Positions 23,458-30,160 are shown, numbered from the stretch's first letter. The stretch is DNA of 35,067 nt from Chitinophagaceae bacterium (GCA_947455215.1 CANGNA010000044.1:1-35067); one strand, 5' to 3'. A program made the numbers and translations. Notes: generated by a model from the sequence alone, not told the origin.

Positions 23458-24591
23458 ATGCTAACCTACTGGGAACAACAAAGCTTCACACATTACCACC
23501 ACATAGTGGCCGGCGCTGGCATAGTAGGTCTTAGCGCCGCTATCGAACTCAAAGCTAAATTCCCCGGCCAGCGCGTCCTGGTGCTGGAGCGGGGAGTGCT
23601 GCCCACTGGCGCCAGCACCCGCAACGCCGGTTTTGCCTGCATGGGCAGTGCCACAGAACTGCTCGACGACCTGAATAATGTCAGCGAGGCAGAAGCTGTG
23701 CGCCTCTTTGCTTGGCGTAAAAAGGGATTAGAACTCCTCCGTGTCCGGCTGGGCGATGATAAGATTGGCTATAAAGAAAATGGCAGCTACGAGCTCATCA
23801 GTGCCCGCGAAGCCTATGCTATGGAAAAGCTGGATAGGCTCAACGAAGTATTATTGCCGCTGGTGGGCAAGCCCGCCTACAAACTGGCCAATAATAAAAT
23901 TGCTGCGTTTGGATTCGATGCCACCTACACACAGTCGCTCATAGAAAACACCTGCGAGGGCGAACTGCACAGCGGCATGATGATGCGCGCACTGACAGAC
24001 CTGGCCATCGAAAAAGGAATAGAAATAAAAACGGGTGCTGATATCGCCCGCTTCGAAGAACACCCCTATAGGGTAGAGGTCTTCATCAACGATCCATTCC
24101 GTAAAGAGACCTACGGGTTTACATGCAATACATTCAGTATTTGCACCAATGCATTCACAAAGCAACTATTGCCCGATGTGCATGTAGAACCCGGCCGCGG
24201 ACAAGTACTGATCACCCACCCGGTAAAAGGCCTTAAATTCAAAGGCATTTACCACTTCGATATGGGTTACTATTATTTCCGCGAATTGGATGGTCGCGTG
24301 CTCCTCGGTGGTGGTCGCAACCTCGACTTCAAGACTGAGAACACTACCAGTTTCGGTTTTAACGACCATATCCAGGCCGACCTCGAACAGAAATTAAAAG
24401 AGATCATCCTGCCACGTACACCGTTCACTATCGACCGTCGCTGGACAGGTATCATGGCCTTTGGCGCTAATAAATTCCCTGTTGTTCAGGCATTTTCTTC
24501 CCGCGTATACGGAGCCTTCCGTATGGGCGGCATGGGCGTCGCCCTCGGCAGCGAAGCCGCAAGAATGATGGTAGAGATGGTGAATGGTTAG
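23458..24591 (+). CDS. FAD-dependent oxidoreductase, DAO (glycine/sarcosine/D-amino acid oxidase-like) family
   Basis: This flavoprotein has 377 residues from the ATG at 23458; a TTG two codons upstream is less likely. The dinucleotide motif GAGIVG (Gly19, Gly21, Gly24) is followed by the ribose-binding acid in VLVLERG. PTGASTRNAGFACMGS resembles the RNSGF substrate-side motif of sarcosine and glycine oxidases. The C-terminal flavin motif is FRMGGMGVALGSEAAR. It follows the Gfo/Idh/MocA gene by 15 bp, so the two may act on linked substrates. Its stop codon directly abuts the stop of the convergent toxin gene, with no base between them. The amine or hydroxy-acid substrate cannot be told. Confidence 0.9.
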   Translation: MLTYWEQQSFTHYHHIVAGAGIVGLSAAIELKAKFPGQRVLVLERGVLPTGASTRNAGFACMGSATELLDDLNNVSEAEAVRLFAWRKKGLELLRVRLGDDKIGYKENGSYELISAREAYAMEKLDRLNEVLLPLVGKPAYKLANNKIAAFGFDATYTQSLIENTCEGELHSGMMMRALTDLAIEKGIEIKTGADIARFEEHPYRVEVFINDPFRKETYGFTCNTFSICTNAFTKQLLPDVHVEPGRGQVLITHPVKGLKFKGIYHFDMGYYYFRELDGRVLLGGGRNLDFKTENTTSFGFNDHIQADLEQKLKEIILPRTPFTIDRRWTGIMAFGANKFPVVQAFSSRVYGAFRMGGMGVALGSEAARMMVEMVNG

Positions 24592-24918
24592 CTATTCGAT
24601 GTTACTGGCTAGTTCTTTCAATTCAGTCAAAGAGATAGTCTCTTGTTCGCTTTTGTCGTAGATGGTAAGCAAATACACCGCACTGTTGACTATTTTGACA
24701 CAGGTGATAATTCTTGCGCCTCCCGATTTCCCTTTTCCTTTTGATGCGATACCTAAACGAATTTTATAGCAATCGTCCCCAAGGGGTGTACCAATGTTAG
24801 GTTGGGTAGTTAGCTTGTTGATTACAACAGCAAGTTCAGATTTTAATGAAGGGTATTTCTTTAAAAGTCGCTTGAGTCGTTTACTAAATGGTGGTTGAAA
24901 ATAAATATTATAACTCAT
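24592..24918 (-). CDS. RelE/ParE-superfamily toxin of a type II toxin-antitoxin pair
   Basis: This small basic protein of 108 residues is probably an mRNA interferase or a related toxin. The N-terminus has the typical strand-helix start (YNIYFQPPFSKRLKRLLKKY). The C-terminal strand and tail VYLLTIYDKSEQETISLTEL match the RelE/HigB ending. A Gly/Lys/Ser-rich loop (ASKGKGKSGGARI) holds the central basic patch. The ATG lies inside the 3' end of the antitoxin gene, an 11-bp overlap, which is the normal coupled order. Its target is inferred only from the family. Confidence 0.85.
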   Translation of the reverse strand: MSYNIYFQPPFSKRLKRLLKKYPSLKSELAVVINKLTTQPNIGTPLGDDCYKIRLGIASKGKGKSGGARIITCVKIVNSAVYLLTIYDKSEQETISLTELKELASNIE

Positions 24919-25153
24919 CCAGCAGTTGTTGGGCTGTTTTCAATTTTATTTTACCTTCCTGATGCAACTTTATTTGCTTCAAACCCTCTCTTATGTCGTT
25001 AAATATCTCCTCCTTACTAGGCGGCACATCATCAGCACCATCTTCCTCAGCATCCAGATCTTTATATTTCTTCTTCAACTTCTTCCACTCAGAGATAGGT
25101 ATAAATACACCTATAGGCTTGCCTTTGTCATTATATGTGTATTGCATTGTCAT
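24908..25153 (-). CDS. antitoxin partner of the RelE-like toxin
   Basis: This is an acidic protein of 81 residues upstream of the toxin. The N-terminus (YNDKGKPIGVFIPISEWKKL) looks like the Phd/YefM-like beta-helix start of small antitoxins, in which DNA binding is usual. The middle is acidic (DLDAEEDGADD) and the end is helical (KIKLKTAQQLLDEL), probably the toxin-wrapping part. The ATG at 25153 begins MTMQ; a second ATG at 25147 is an alternative. A -7 box lies 4 nt upstream. The pair follows maf in the same direction after 46 bp. Antitoxin function is inferred from gene order and size. Confidence 0.75.
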   Translation of the reverse strand: MTMQYTYNDKGKPIGVFIPISEWKKLKKKYKDLDAEEDGADDVPPSKEEIFNDIREGLKQIKLHQEGKIKLKTAQQLLDEL

Positions 25154-25157
25154 ATGT

Positions 25158-25165
25158 CAAAAATA
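25158..25165 (-). promoter_or_regulatory. -7 box of the toxin-antitoxin promoter
   Basis: On the minus strand this reads TATTTTTG, a TAnnTTTG match 4 nt before the antitoxin ATG, with a TTG 16 bp further up. It suggests the pair has its own promoter in the 46-bp gap after maf. Confidence 0.5.
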
Positions 25166-25199
25166 CGAACAATTAGTAAATCAACGGCTTTGTGATCTG

Positions 25200-25760
25200 T
25201 TAATAAAACGCCTCCAGCTCCTCCAGTACACTGCCTATCGGCAGCCCCATCACATTATAATAATCGCCGTTTATCTTCTCAATGCCGGTAACGCCTATCC
25301 ATTCCTGTATGGCATAAGCACCTGCCTTGTCCATTGGCTTATAGTCGGCCACGTAATGTTCTATTTGCGCGGCATTCAGGTTACGGAAATACACCTCGGT
25401 AGTAATAGAGAAAGCACGTTCCTTATCGTCTTTGCGTAGACATACACCCGTTACTACCGTATGCATCCTGCCAGATAATCGGGTAAGCATGTCAATAGCA
25501 TTGGCAGCATCAGTGGGCTTGTTCAGTATATCATCATCCAGCAGCACCACGGTGTCAGCCGCTATTACAATGGCTCCGGCAGCCCTGTGGCTGATGGCGT
25601 CAGCCTTCTTCTTTGCCAGGTACACGGGTAGTTCTTTGCCCGGCATCCCTACCGGTGGGGTCTCATCCACATCTGCAATGATCACCTCAAATTCCAGCTC
25701 GGCCATTTCCATCAGCTGCTTCCTCCTCGGCGATTGTGACGCCAGTATTATTTTATGCAT
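25200..25760 (-). CDS. maf: Maf-family nucleoside triphosphate pyrophosphatase
   Basis: This house-cleaning enzyme hydrolyses dTTP/UTP or modified nucleotides to monophosphates. The 186 residues match the family. Conserved segments are LASQSPRRKQLM (residues 6-17), VDETPP, the catalytic acid in IAADTVVLLDD and VTGVCLRKDD. The C-terminal YAIQEWIGVTGIEKINGDYYNVMGLP is typical. The ATG overlaps the end of the UbiA-family gene by 8 bp, so the two are coupled. Whether the preferred substrate is dTTP/UTP (YhdE type) or m7GTP is not assigned. Confidence 0.94.
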   Translation of the reverse strand: MHKIILASQSPRRKQLMEMAELEFEVIIADVDETPPVGMPGKELPVYLAKKKADAISHRAAGAIVIAADTVVLLDDDILNKPTDAANAIDMLTRLSGRMHTVVTGVCLRKDDKERAFSITTEVYFRNLNAAQIEHYVADYKPMDKAGAYAIQEWIGVTGIEKINGDYYNVMGLPIGSVLEELEAFY

Positions 25761-26700
25761 GAGTAGTTAGATTAGTAAAATGATAAACAACCAGCGAGGC
25801 AATACCAGACACCATAATTATTTTCAACCACTTACTCGCTGTGTGATAATGTTGTACTGTATTTTTTTTGATGATAAAAAAACACCACCACGTCAGTGGA
25901 AATAAGACAAAACCTATGGTGTATATCCCTAAAATGCGGTTGCCTTGCAGGAATAAATAATAGGTTATCAGGGCTAACGTTACAATTGTTATTCCTCCTA
26001 TTGTTTGCACGAACCGGGCAGAATATTGCAGGCCCTTTTTTATGGGCATCGTCACGCACCCTTCTTCTGCATCGCCTATATAGTCTTCCATATCCTTTAC
26101 AACTTCCCGCATCAGCGTAAGCATAAAAGCAAAATAGGCAAAGCCCGCAAACATCCATTTCGGGTCTATGCTCTGATGGGTGTCATTCCTCCACCAACAC
26201 ATTTTGTAATACATCCGCAACGATGGTTCGTAAATAAGAAGTACTACTACGGTCAGTGCGGTAAGCGCTGCGATCACGATGTTGCCCGTTAAAAATCGCC
26301 TTTTAAAATGCGTAGAGTAGAACCATAACAAAATGATACATGCCAATTGAACAAGAGGCCATTCGTAATGGTGGTTGCGGATCGCTATTGGCATGACCAG
26401 TGCCATAGCAATAATGTTGAATCCAACGTGTGCTATTATCGCTAGCCTCAAGGGTATCTTCTTGTCCAGCACTACCTTGTCCGGCCGGTTGATCAGGTCT
26501 ATCTTTATGTCGAAGTAGTCGTTAATGATATAACCCGCTGCAGCAATGAGTAATGTAGATAAAGCAATGGGCAAAAAATCAATAATGGCCCAGCCCCCCC
26601 AGAAATTCCTGCTGTCATAGATCAGGCAATACCATACCAGCAACTGAGTGAAGAACACGATCAGCAGATTCTTATACCGTATCAACCTCAGCCAATTCAT
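25753..26700 (-). CDS. UbiA-superfamily membrane prenyltransferase
   Basis: This integral membrane enzyme transfers a polyprenyl group to an aromatic or glycerol-phosphate acceptor. The 315 residues have about eight or nine hydrophobic helices. The first Asp-rich motif is N60-D61-Y-F-D64-I-K-I-D68 (INDYFDIKIDLINRPDK). The second is in MREVVKDMEDYIGDAEEGC. Bacteroidota homologues next to maf are often labelled geranylgeranylglycerol-phosphate geranylgeranyltransferase; the acceptor here is not known and that label should not be read as evidence for archaeal lipids. The gene overlaps maf by 8 bp. Confidence 0.88.
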   Translation of the reverse strand: MNWLRLIRYKNLLIVFFTQLLVWYCLIYDSRNFWGGWAIIDFLPIALSTLLIAAAGYIINDYFDIKIDLINRPDKVVLDKKIPLRLAIIAHVGFNIIAMALVMPIAIRNHHYEWPLVQLACIILLWFYSTHFKRRFLTGNIVIAALTALTVVVLLIYEPSLRMYYKMCWWRNDTHQSIDPKWMFAGFAYFAFMLTLMREVVKDMEDYIGDAEEGCVTMPIKKGLQYSARFVQTIGGITIVTLALITYYLFLQGNRILGIYTIGFVLFPLTWWCFFIIKKNTVQHYHTASKWLKIIMVSGIASLVVYHFTNLTTHA

Positions 26701-26791
26701 CTAATAGTCACAAGTATTTAGTCGTAAGTAGAAAGTATTTCCATGCCCCAAGTACTTATCAGTAGTCATATTACTCAACATCCCTATAACA

Positions 26792-26848
26792 GGCCCTGTA
26801 AGGGCCGGCTATACTAGCATCGGGTTTTAACCCGATGGCTTAAGACGG
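26792..26848. repeat. family B repeat
   Basis: GGCCCTGTAAGGGCC is followed by GGCTATACTAGC, then ATCGGGTTTTAACCCGAT and GGCTTAAGACGG. The second stem has changed bases on both sides together (ATCGGG/CCCGAT instead of GCAGGG/CCCTGC), which keeps the pairing. Confidence 0.88.
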
Positions 26849-26936
26849 TTATTATACTAGCATCGGATTTCTTTCAGCTGCCGTAGCATTATGCGAAAGA
26901 TACAACCCATCGGATTAACAAAGCGCTACGACTCTT

Positions 26937-26956
26937 TGCGTAAAAATTTTTACGCA
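26937..26956. repeat. 20-bp perfect palindrome
   Basis: TGCGTAAAAATTTTTACGCA is fully self-complementary with no loop. It lies between repeats and not at a gene start. Function unknown. Confidence 0.75.
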
Positions 26957-26960
26957 TCCG

Positions 26961-27042
26961 GACATTGTCGCATTCCATCACATTCCCCCCACATTGCCGC
27001 ATTTCATTGAGCCATCGAGCCATTACGCAATTAAGCCATTAA
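26961..27042 (-). repeat. AATGGCT/AATGTGG short-period run after pyrE
   Basis: On the minus strand the run starts 4 bp after the pyrE stop. It is made of AATGGCTTAAT, AATGGCTC and AATGCGGCAATGTG-like units with roughly 9-12 bp spacing. Similar runs follow two other minus-strand genes (29110-29158 and 30555-30569). Confidence 0.65.
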
Positions 27043-27045
27043 AGT

Positions 27046-27675
27046 TTATTTCCTCCAGTTCCCCGGATCAACCCTCCACTGTTCCAACGTAGCTTTTTCA
27101 TCCGCCTGTATCACTCCGGCCTCTTCAGCTACTTCCATCAGCGCACTGTAGTTGCTTATGGTATGCAGTGGCACACCCGCCTTTGCAAACGCTTCATCAG
27201 CCACCGGGAACCCATAGGTAAACAACGCACACATGCCCACCACTTCGGCACCCTGCTCACGCAGCACCTCAGCTACCTGCAGGCTGCTTTTACCTGTCGA
27301 TACCAGGTCTTCTACTATCACCACCTTCTGCCCCGGTTCCAGTACACCCTCTATCTGGTTGCCCATGCCATGCTCTTTCGGCTTGCTGCGCACATATATA
27401 AAGGGTAGTTTCAGCAGGTCGGCGGCCATTACACCATGGGCTATGCCCGCAGTGGCCACGCCCGCTATCACATCGGCATCGGGGAAATGTTCAAGCACCA
27501 TATTAGCCAGTTCGCTCTTTACAAAATCGCGTACATACGGAAAAGACAATACCTTACGATTATCGCAATATACCGGAGAGAACCAGCCGGATGCCCAGGT
27601 GTATGGTTTTTGTACGTTCATCTGCAAAGCCTTAATTTGCATTAGTTTTTCGGCGAAATGTTTTGCTGTGCTCAT
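27046..27675 (-). CDS. pyrE: orotate phosphoribosyltransferase
   Basis: This enzyme joins orotate to PRPP to form OMP in pyrimidine synthesis. I start it at the ATG at 27675 (209 residues, MSTAKHFAEKL). An open frame continues upstream, but it would run through the promoter. Visible marks are YTWASGWFSPVYCDNRK near residue 25, GVATAGIAHG, YVRSKPKEHG and the PRPP loop VVIVEDLVSTGKSS. Length is normal. A full TTTG-N19-TAGGTTTG promoter lies directly upstream, 6 nt from the ATG. The Nudix gene diverges from the other side of the 46-bp gap. Confidence 0.96.
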   Translation of the reverse strand: MSTAKHFAEKLMQIKALQMNVQKPYTWASGWFSPVYCDNRKVLSFPYVRDFVKSELANMVLEHFPDADVIAGVATAGIAHGVMAADLLKLPFIYVRSKPKEHGMGNQIEGVLEPGQKVVIVEDLVSTGKSSLQVAEVLREQGAEVVGMCALFTYGFPVADEAFAKAGVPLHTISNYSALMEVAEEAGVIQADEKATLEQWRVDPGNWRK

Positions 27676-27681
27676 AAGCGC

Positions 27682-27712
27682 CAAACCTACGCCAAATAAG
27701 CAAACCTGCAAA
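27682..27712 (-). promoter_or_regulatory. pyrE promoter, full Bacteroidota consensus
   Basis: On the minus strand TTTG (27709-27712) is followed after exactly 19 bp by TAGGTTTG (27682-27689). The pyrE ATG begins 6 nt later, which suggests a transcript with little or no leader. Confidence 0.8.
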
Positions 27713-27721
27713 ACACACCTC

Positions 27722-28357
27722 ATGAATTTTACGCAAAAAGTATATTATCTCGATAAGCCAATAATACTCACCAACGACGTGCTCACCTGCAAAACGGTGT
27801 CGCCCGAAACTGCCGGCTACCTTCAGTTGCAAGGCCTTAGCCGCCAGCATTTTCTGCAGGCACTCGACCATCTCGAAGGGCCTGCTAACGCAGGTGTTAT
27901 GATCGAAGAGTACGACGCCGAAGCGCTGATGACGCACATGGTCGACTATTTCAAGGTCATACAGGCGGGTGGGGGAGTAGTGTACGACCCCGCAGGGCAG
28001 ATACTCTTTATCTTCCGTCGGGGTAAATGGGATCTCCCCAAGGGTAAGCTCGACAAAGGCGAGACACTCGAGGAATGCGCCCTACGCGAGGTAAGCGAAG
28101 AAACAGGGGTACAGGGGCTTACCTCAAAAGGATTGGTTGTTACCACCTGGCATATCTACAAAGAGCGCGGCAGCAACCTCGTCAAGCAAACCGAATGGTA
28201 CCGCATGACCACCGCCGACACCCGCAAACTCACCCCGCAAACAGAGGAAGACATCATGGAGGCCCGCTGGGTAGCCCCCGCCGATGTTGCACCATTAATG
28301 AACAATACCTACCAGGCCATAAAAGACGTCCTCCACGGCTCCGGCGTAAGGTGGTAA
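27722..28357 (+). CDS. Nudix hydrolase
   Basis: This protein cleaves a nucleoside diphosphate linked to another moiety; the substrate is unknown. I use the ATG at 27722 (211 residues, MNFTQKVYYLDKP). The frame is open far upstream, but that part is antisense to pyrE. The Nudix box is complete within residues about 122-144 (GKLDKGETLEEC, then ALREVSEETGVQGL, fitting GX5EX7REUXEEXGU). The N-terminal 75 residues before it are not part of the catalytic fold and I do not recognise them. It diverges from pyrE with only 46 bp between start codons. Confidence 0.92.
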   Translation: MNFTQKVYYLDKPIILTNDVLTCKTVSPETAGYLQLQGLSRQHFLQALDHLEGPANAGVMIEEYDAEALMTHMVDYFKVIQAGGGVVYDPAGQILFIFRRGKWDLPKGKLDKGETLEECALREVSEETGVQGLTSKGLVVTTWHIYKERGSNLVKQTEWYRMTTADTRKLTPQTEEDIMEARWVAPADVAPLMNNTYQAIKDVLHGSGVRW

Positions 28358-28468
28358 CAATAGGCTTCACATAACCCTGCCACAGCCATGCGCACACCTC
28401 GCACAGTTCATGGCGAGGTGTTATTCGGGCAACCGCAATCATTCTCCAGTGTCAGCAACTACCACCGA

Positions 28469-28523
28469 GTGTCACCCTGAGCTTAGTTTATACTGAGCTT
28501 GTCGAAGTATCGAAGGGCGGCAC
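28469..28523. repeat. family A repeat with an internal duplication
   Basis: The element begins GTGTCACCCTGAGCTTAGTT and ends CGAAGGGCGGCAC. In its middle CTGAGCTT and CGAAG are each present twice, which lengthens it by about 24 bp compared with the copies at 6806 and 19806. Confidence 0.8.
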
Positions 28524-28541
28524 GGACATGGGTCTGTCATT

Positions 28542-28606
28542 GGCGAGGAACAGCCTGTCCCGAACCCTTTCGGGAAAGCCATCTCACGGTGGGACGTATT
28601 CGTTTT
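28542..28606. repeat. family E repeat, copy 2, ending in CGTATTCGTTTT
   Basis: Positions 28542-28587 match 21465-21510 at 45 of 46 bases. The shared 12-mer CGTATTCGTTTT follows at 28595-28606. Confidence 0.88.
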
Positions 28607-28611
28607 CGGAA

Positions 28612-28735
28612 CTCCCCTCTTTATATAGCCTTGTGCGTTGGCCCAAAGAGGGGACGATGTCCGACCAGTCCCGGCTGAGCCGAGACGTGTTGTCGGACAT
28701 CGGGGGTGATTACTGTATCTGGACGTATTCGTTTT
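28612..28735. repeat. family D composite repeat, copy 2, ending in CGTATTCGTTTT
   Basis: CCCCTCTTT pairs with AAAGAGGGG (28645-28653). CGATGTCCGA (28655-28664) pairs with TCGGACATCG (28693-28702) around an inner CGGCTGAGCCG hairpin. GGGGGTGATT then leads to the 12-mer at 28724-28735. The hairpin order matches 18665-18777, but the closing stem differs in sequence. Confidence 0.85.
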
Positions 28736-28782
28736 GTGATATTGAAATTCAAGGACATACACAATATGTCAGTGGCAGCCCT

Positions 28783-28822
28783 GTCGTCCTGAACTTGTCG
28801 AACGACGAAGTGCGACACGGAC
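28783..28822. repeat. family A repeat, diverged copy
   Basis: GTCGTCCTGAACTTGTCGAA is followed by CGACGAAGTGCGACACGGAC. GTCGT pairs with ACGAC, so a hairpin is kept despite changed bases. Confidence 0.7.
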
Positions 28823-28854
28823 ATGTGTCTTGTCATTCCGAACCGCGTAGTGAA

Positions 28855-28974
28855 AGGTCTGAAAAACCTAAAGACAATAGCCCGGGATGCAGCCCCCTGG
28901 TATAAACAACCAGGTCAAGCCCTGAAAGGGCGTTTTATACTAGCGCAGGGTTTCAACCCTGTGGCTTAGGACGG
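28855..28974. repeat. half-element (CCCGGGATGCAG) joined to a family B repeat
   Basis: AGGTCTGAAAAACCT is a small hairpin, followed by AAAGACAATAGCCCGGGATG. The family B copy begins at 28919 (GCCCTGAAAGGGC, then GCAGGGTTTCAACCCTGTGG). The half-element recurs at 28989-29033. Confidence 0.8.
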
Positions 28975-28988
28975 CAGTCAAGAAAAAT

Positions 28989-29033
28989 AGGTCTGAAAAA
29001 CCTAAAGATAATAGCCCGGGATGCAGTCCCGGG
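28989..29033. repeat. half-element, second copy
   Basis: AGGTCTGAAAAACCTAAAGA matches 28855 almost exactly. CCCGGGATGCAGTCCCGGG here forms a complete hairpin that is damaged in the first copy. It leads into GAGCTCTGAAAGAGC, a third small stem. Confidence 0.8.
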
Positions 29034-29109
29034 GGAAGAACAAAGCCGGTTCGAGCTCTGAAAGAGCGCAAGATACCGATAACTGCAACTGCCTTAACGG
29101 CGAAGCATT

Positions 29110-29158
29110 ACCCCATTCAATTAAGCCATTGAGCTATTAAGCCATTGAGCCATTAAAT
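29110..29158 (-). repeat. AATGGCT short-period run after the Spy-like gene
   Basis: On the minus strand AATGGCTCAATGGCTTAATA and further units follow the stop codon after 3 bp. The units repeat at about 10-11 bp. It is the counterpart of the run after pyrE. Confidence 0.65.
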
Positions 29159-29161
29159 AAA

Positions 29162-29626
29162 CTACCTCATCCTCCGCATACCGCCGCGTCCGCCCTCACC
29201 ATTCAGGCGCTGTATCAGTAATTTTTTAAACTCCCTTTCTGCCTCGTGCAGGTCCGAAAGTTGCTTCTGGTTGATCACTTTCAGAAAGCGGTCTTTATAT
29301 TTCTTTTTAATGTCCAGCACGCCCTGCTGGTAGTCCAGGTTATCATCAATATATTGGCGTACGGTCATATCGTCCGCCGATCCGTTGCGTTTATCCGCCA
29401 TAAATTTCTCGCGGTAACTCTTCCGTAGCTGCTTTATCTCCCCTTCATACTCGCCGTATACAGCTGTAAACGGAGCCGCCTGTTCAGTGGTCAGGTGTAG
29501 TTTGTCGGTAATATAGGCCATCTTGGCGGCATGTATCCGCTCACGGCCGGGTCTGTCTCCGTCCTGCGCCTGTACACCCACTACAAAAAATATAAAACTT
29601 ACAAATACTACTAAAAACCTTTTCAT
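29162..29626 (-). CDS. Spy/CpxP-like periplasmic protein
   Basis: This is a small exported helical protein of 154 residues. The signal peptide ends near GVQAQ (residue 21). The mature part is rich in charged helices and has one LTxxQ-like motif (LHLTTEQAAPF, about 49-59), like periplasmic metal-sensing or chaperone proteins of the Spy/CpxP group. A later segment is INQKQLSDLHEAEREFKKLL. The tail is Gly/Arg/Met-rich (GEGGRGGMRRMR). It starts 15 bp after the anti-sigma-like gene and is the last member of the sigma operon. It may be an envelope-stress effector controlled by that sigma factor, which is inference. Confidence 0.78.
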   Translation of the reverse strand: MKRFLVVFVSFIFFVVGVQAQDGDRPGRERIHAAKMAYITDKLHLTTEQAAPFTAVYGEYEGEIKQLRKSYREKFMADKRNGSADDMTVRQYIDDNLDYQQGVLDIKKKYKDRFLKVINQKQLSDLHEAEREFKKLLIQRLNGEGGRGGMRRMR

Positions 29627-29641
29627 AACTACCTCGTTACA

Positions 29642-30160
29642 TTATTCCCACCCATTATCATTCAGGTAAGATTCTATTTCTTTTTTGTTCAATTGTAGGC
29701 CGCTCAGCTTACTGTCGGCCACGCTATGCGTTTCTGTTATCTCATAGCGGTTCTCCACATACGCCTGTATCTCGCTTGCCGGCACCGATGACAACAGGTG
29801 CTCCGGTTCGCTCATCGCCTGGCCGCGGAAGGTTATATATCCCCCCAGGCTTATCATCAGTACCAGCACAGCAGCAGTGGCCCACTGCATGCGCGGCACA
29901 AATGTTACTGTCCGCGCCCTCTTATCGGCCTGCTTGCCGGCTGCCAGCATTTTTTTCGGCAGCGTGTCAAAATAACCCTGCGGTACGCCGTAGGGCAGTT
30001 CAGCCTTCACTCCCGGCAAACCGCCGGCAATGTTTAATATACGTTCTTCCGCCCCTTCAAAATAATTGTCCGGAACAGCATAGGGCATCCTCCGCGGCAT
30101 ATCCGCCAACGGACTTCCCATTCCCCGCAATTCGTTCAATATATTATTTTCTTCACTCAT
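29642..30160 (-). CDS. anti-sigma-factor-like single-pass membrane protein
   Basis: This protein has 172 residues with one membrane helix at about 93-110 (WATAAVLVLMISLGGYI). The cytoplasmic part has two copies of a motif exactly 30 residues apart: PYAVPDNYFEGAEERIL (26-42) and PYGVPQGYFDTLPKKML (56-72). The periplasmic part ends in a KKEIESYLNDNGWE tail. It lacks the HxxxCxxC zinc motif of ZAS anti-sigma factors. Its place directly downstream of an ECF sigma gene in the same direction, and its topology, suggest that the N-terminal motifs hold the sigma factor at the membrane. The function is inferred. Confidence 0.7.
   Translation of the reverse strand: MSEENNILNELRGMGSPLADMPRRMPYAVPDNYFEGAEERILNIAGGLPGVKAELPYGVPQGYFDTLPKKMLAAGKQADKRARTVTFVPRMQWATAAVLVLMISLGGYITFRGQAMSEPEHLLSSVPASEIQAYVENRYEITETHSVADSKLSGLQLNKKEIESYLNDNGWE

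Larger units (their letters stand above)
26701..27045. other. intergenic region between ubiA-like gene and pyrE
   Basis: No gene was seen in this 345-bp stretch. It contains the family B repeat at 26792, a relative of the 31339 hairpin near 26869-26898 (CTTTCAGCTGCCGTAGCATT), a 20-bp perfect palindrome at 26937 and the CCATT-rich run at 26961-27042. Confidence 0.75.
28358..29161. other. largest non-coding region: cluster of intergenic repeats
   Basis: About 800 bp without a credible gene. In order it holds family A with an internal duplication (28469), family E plus the 12-mer (28542), family D plus the 12-mer (28612), a diverged family A (28783), two half-elements with AATAGCCCGGGATGCAG (28855 and 28989), family B (28919) and a CCATT run (29110). 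Short open frames here are only repeat sequence. Confidence 0.8.

Noticed and set aside
24592-25153. Defence island
   Set aside because: Only one toxin-antitoxin pair is present. The neighbours are housekeeping genes, with no restriction, phage or other defence genes.
25753-26700. Archaeal-type ether lipid synthesis
   Set aside because: The name often given to this UbiA branch suggests it, but no other gene of such a pathway is seen and the acceptor cannot be read from the sequence.
27233-27721. N-terminal extension of the Nudix protein by 163 residues
   Set aside because: The extension is antisense to pyrE and crosses its promoter. The ATG at 27722 gives a normal N-terminus.
28358-29161. 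Remnant insertion sequence or integrated element
   Set aside because: No transposase fragment, target-site duplication or tRNA boundary was found; the region is fully explained by short palindromic repeats.
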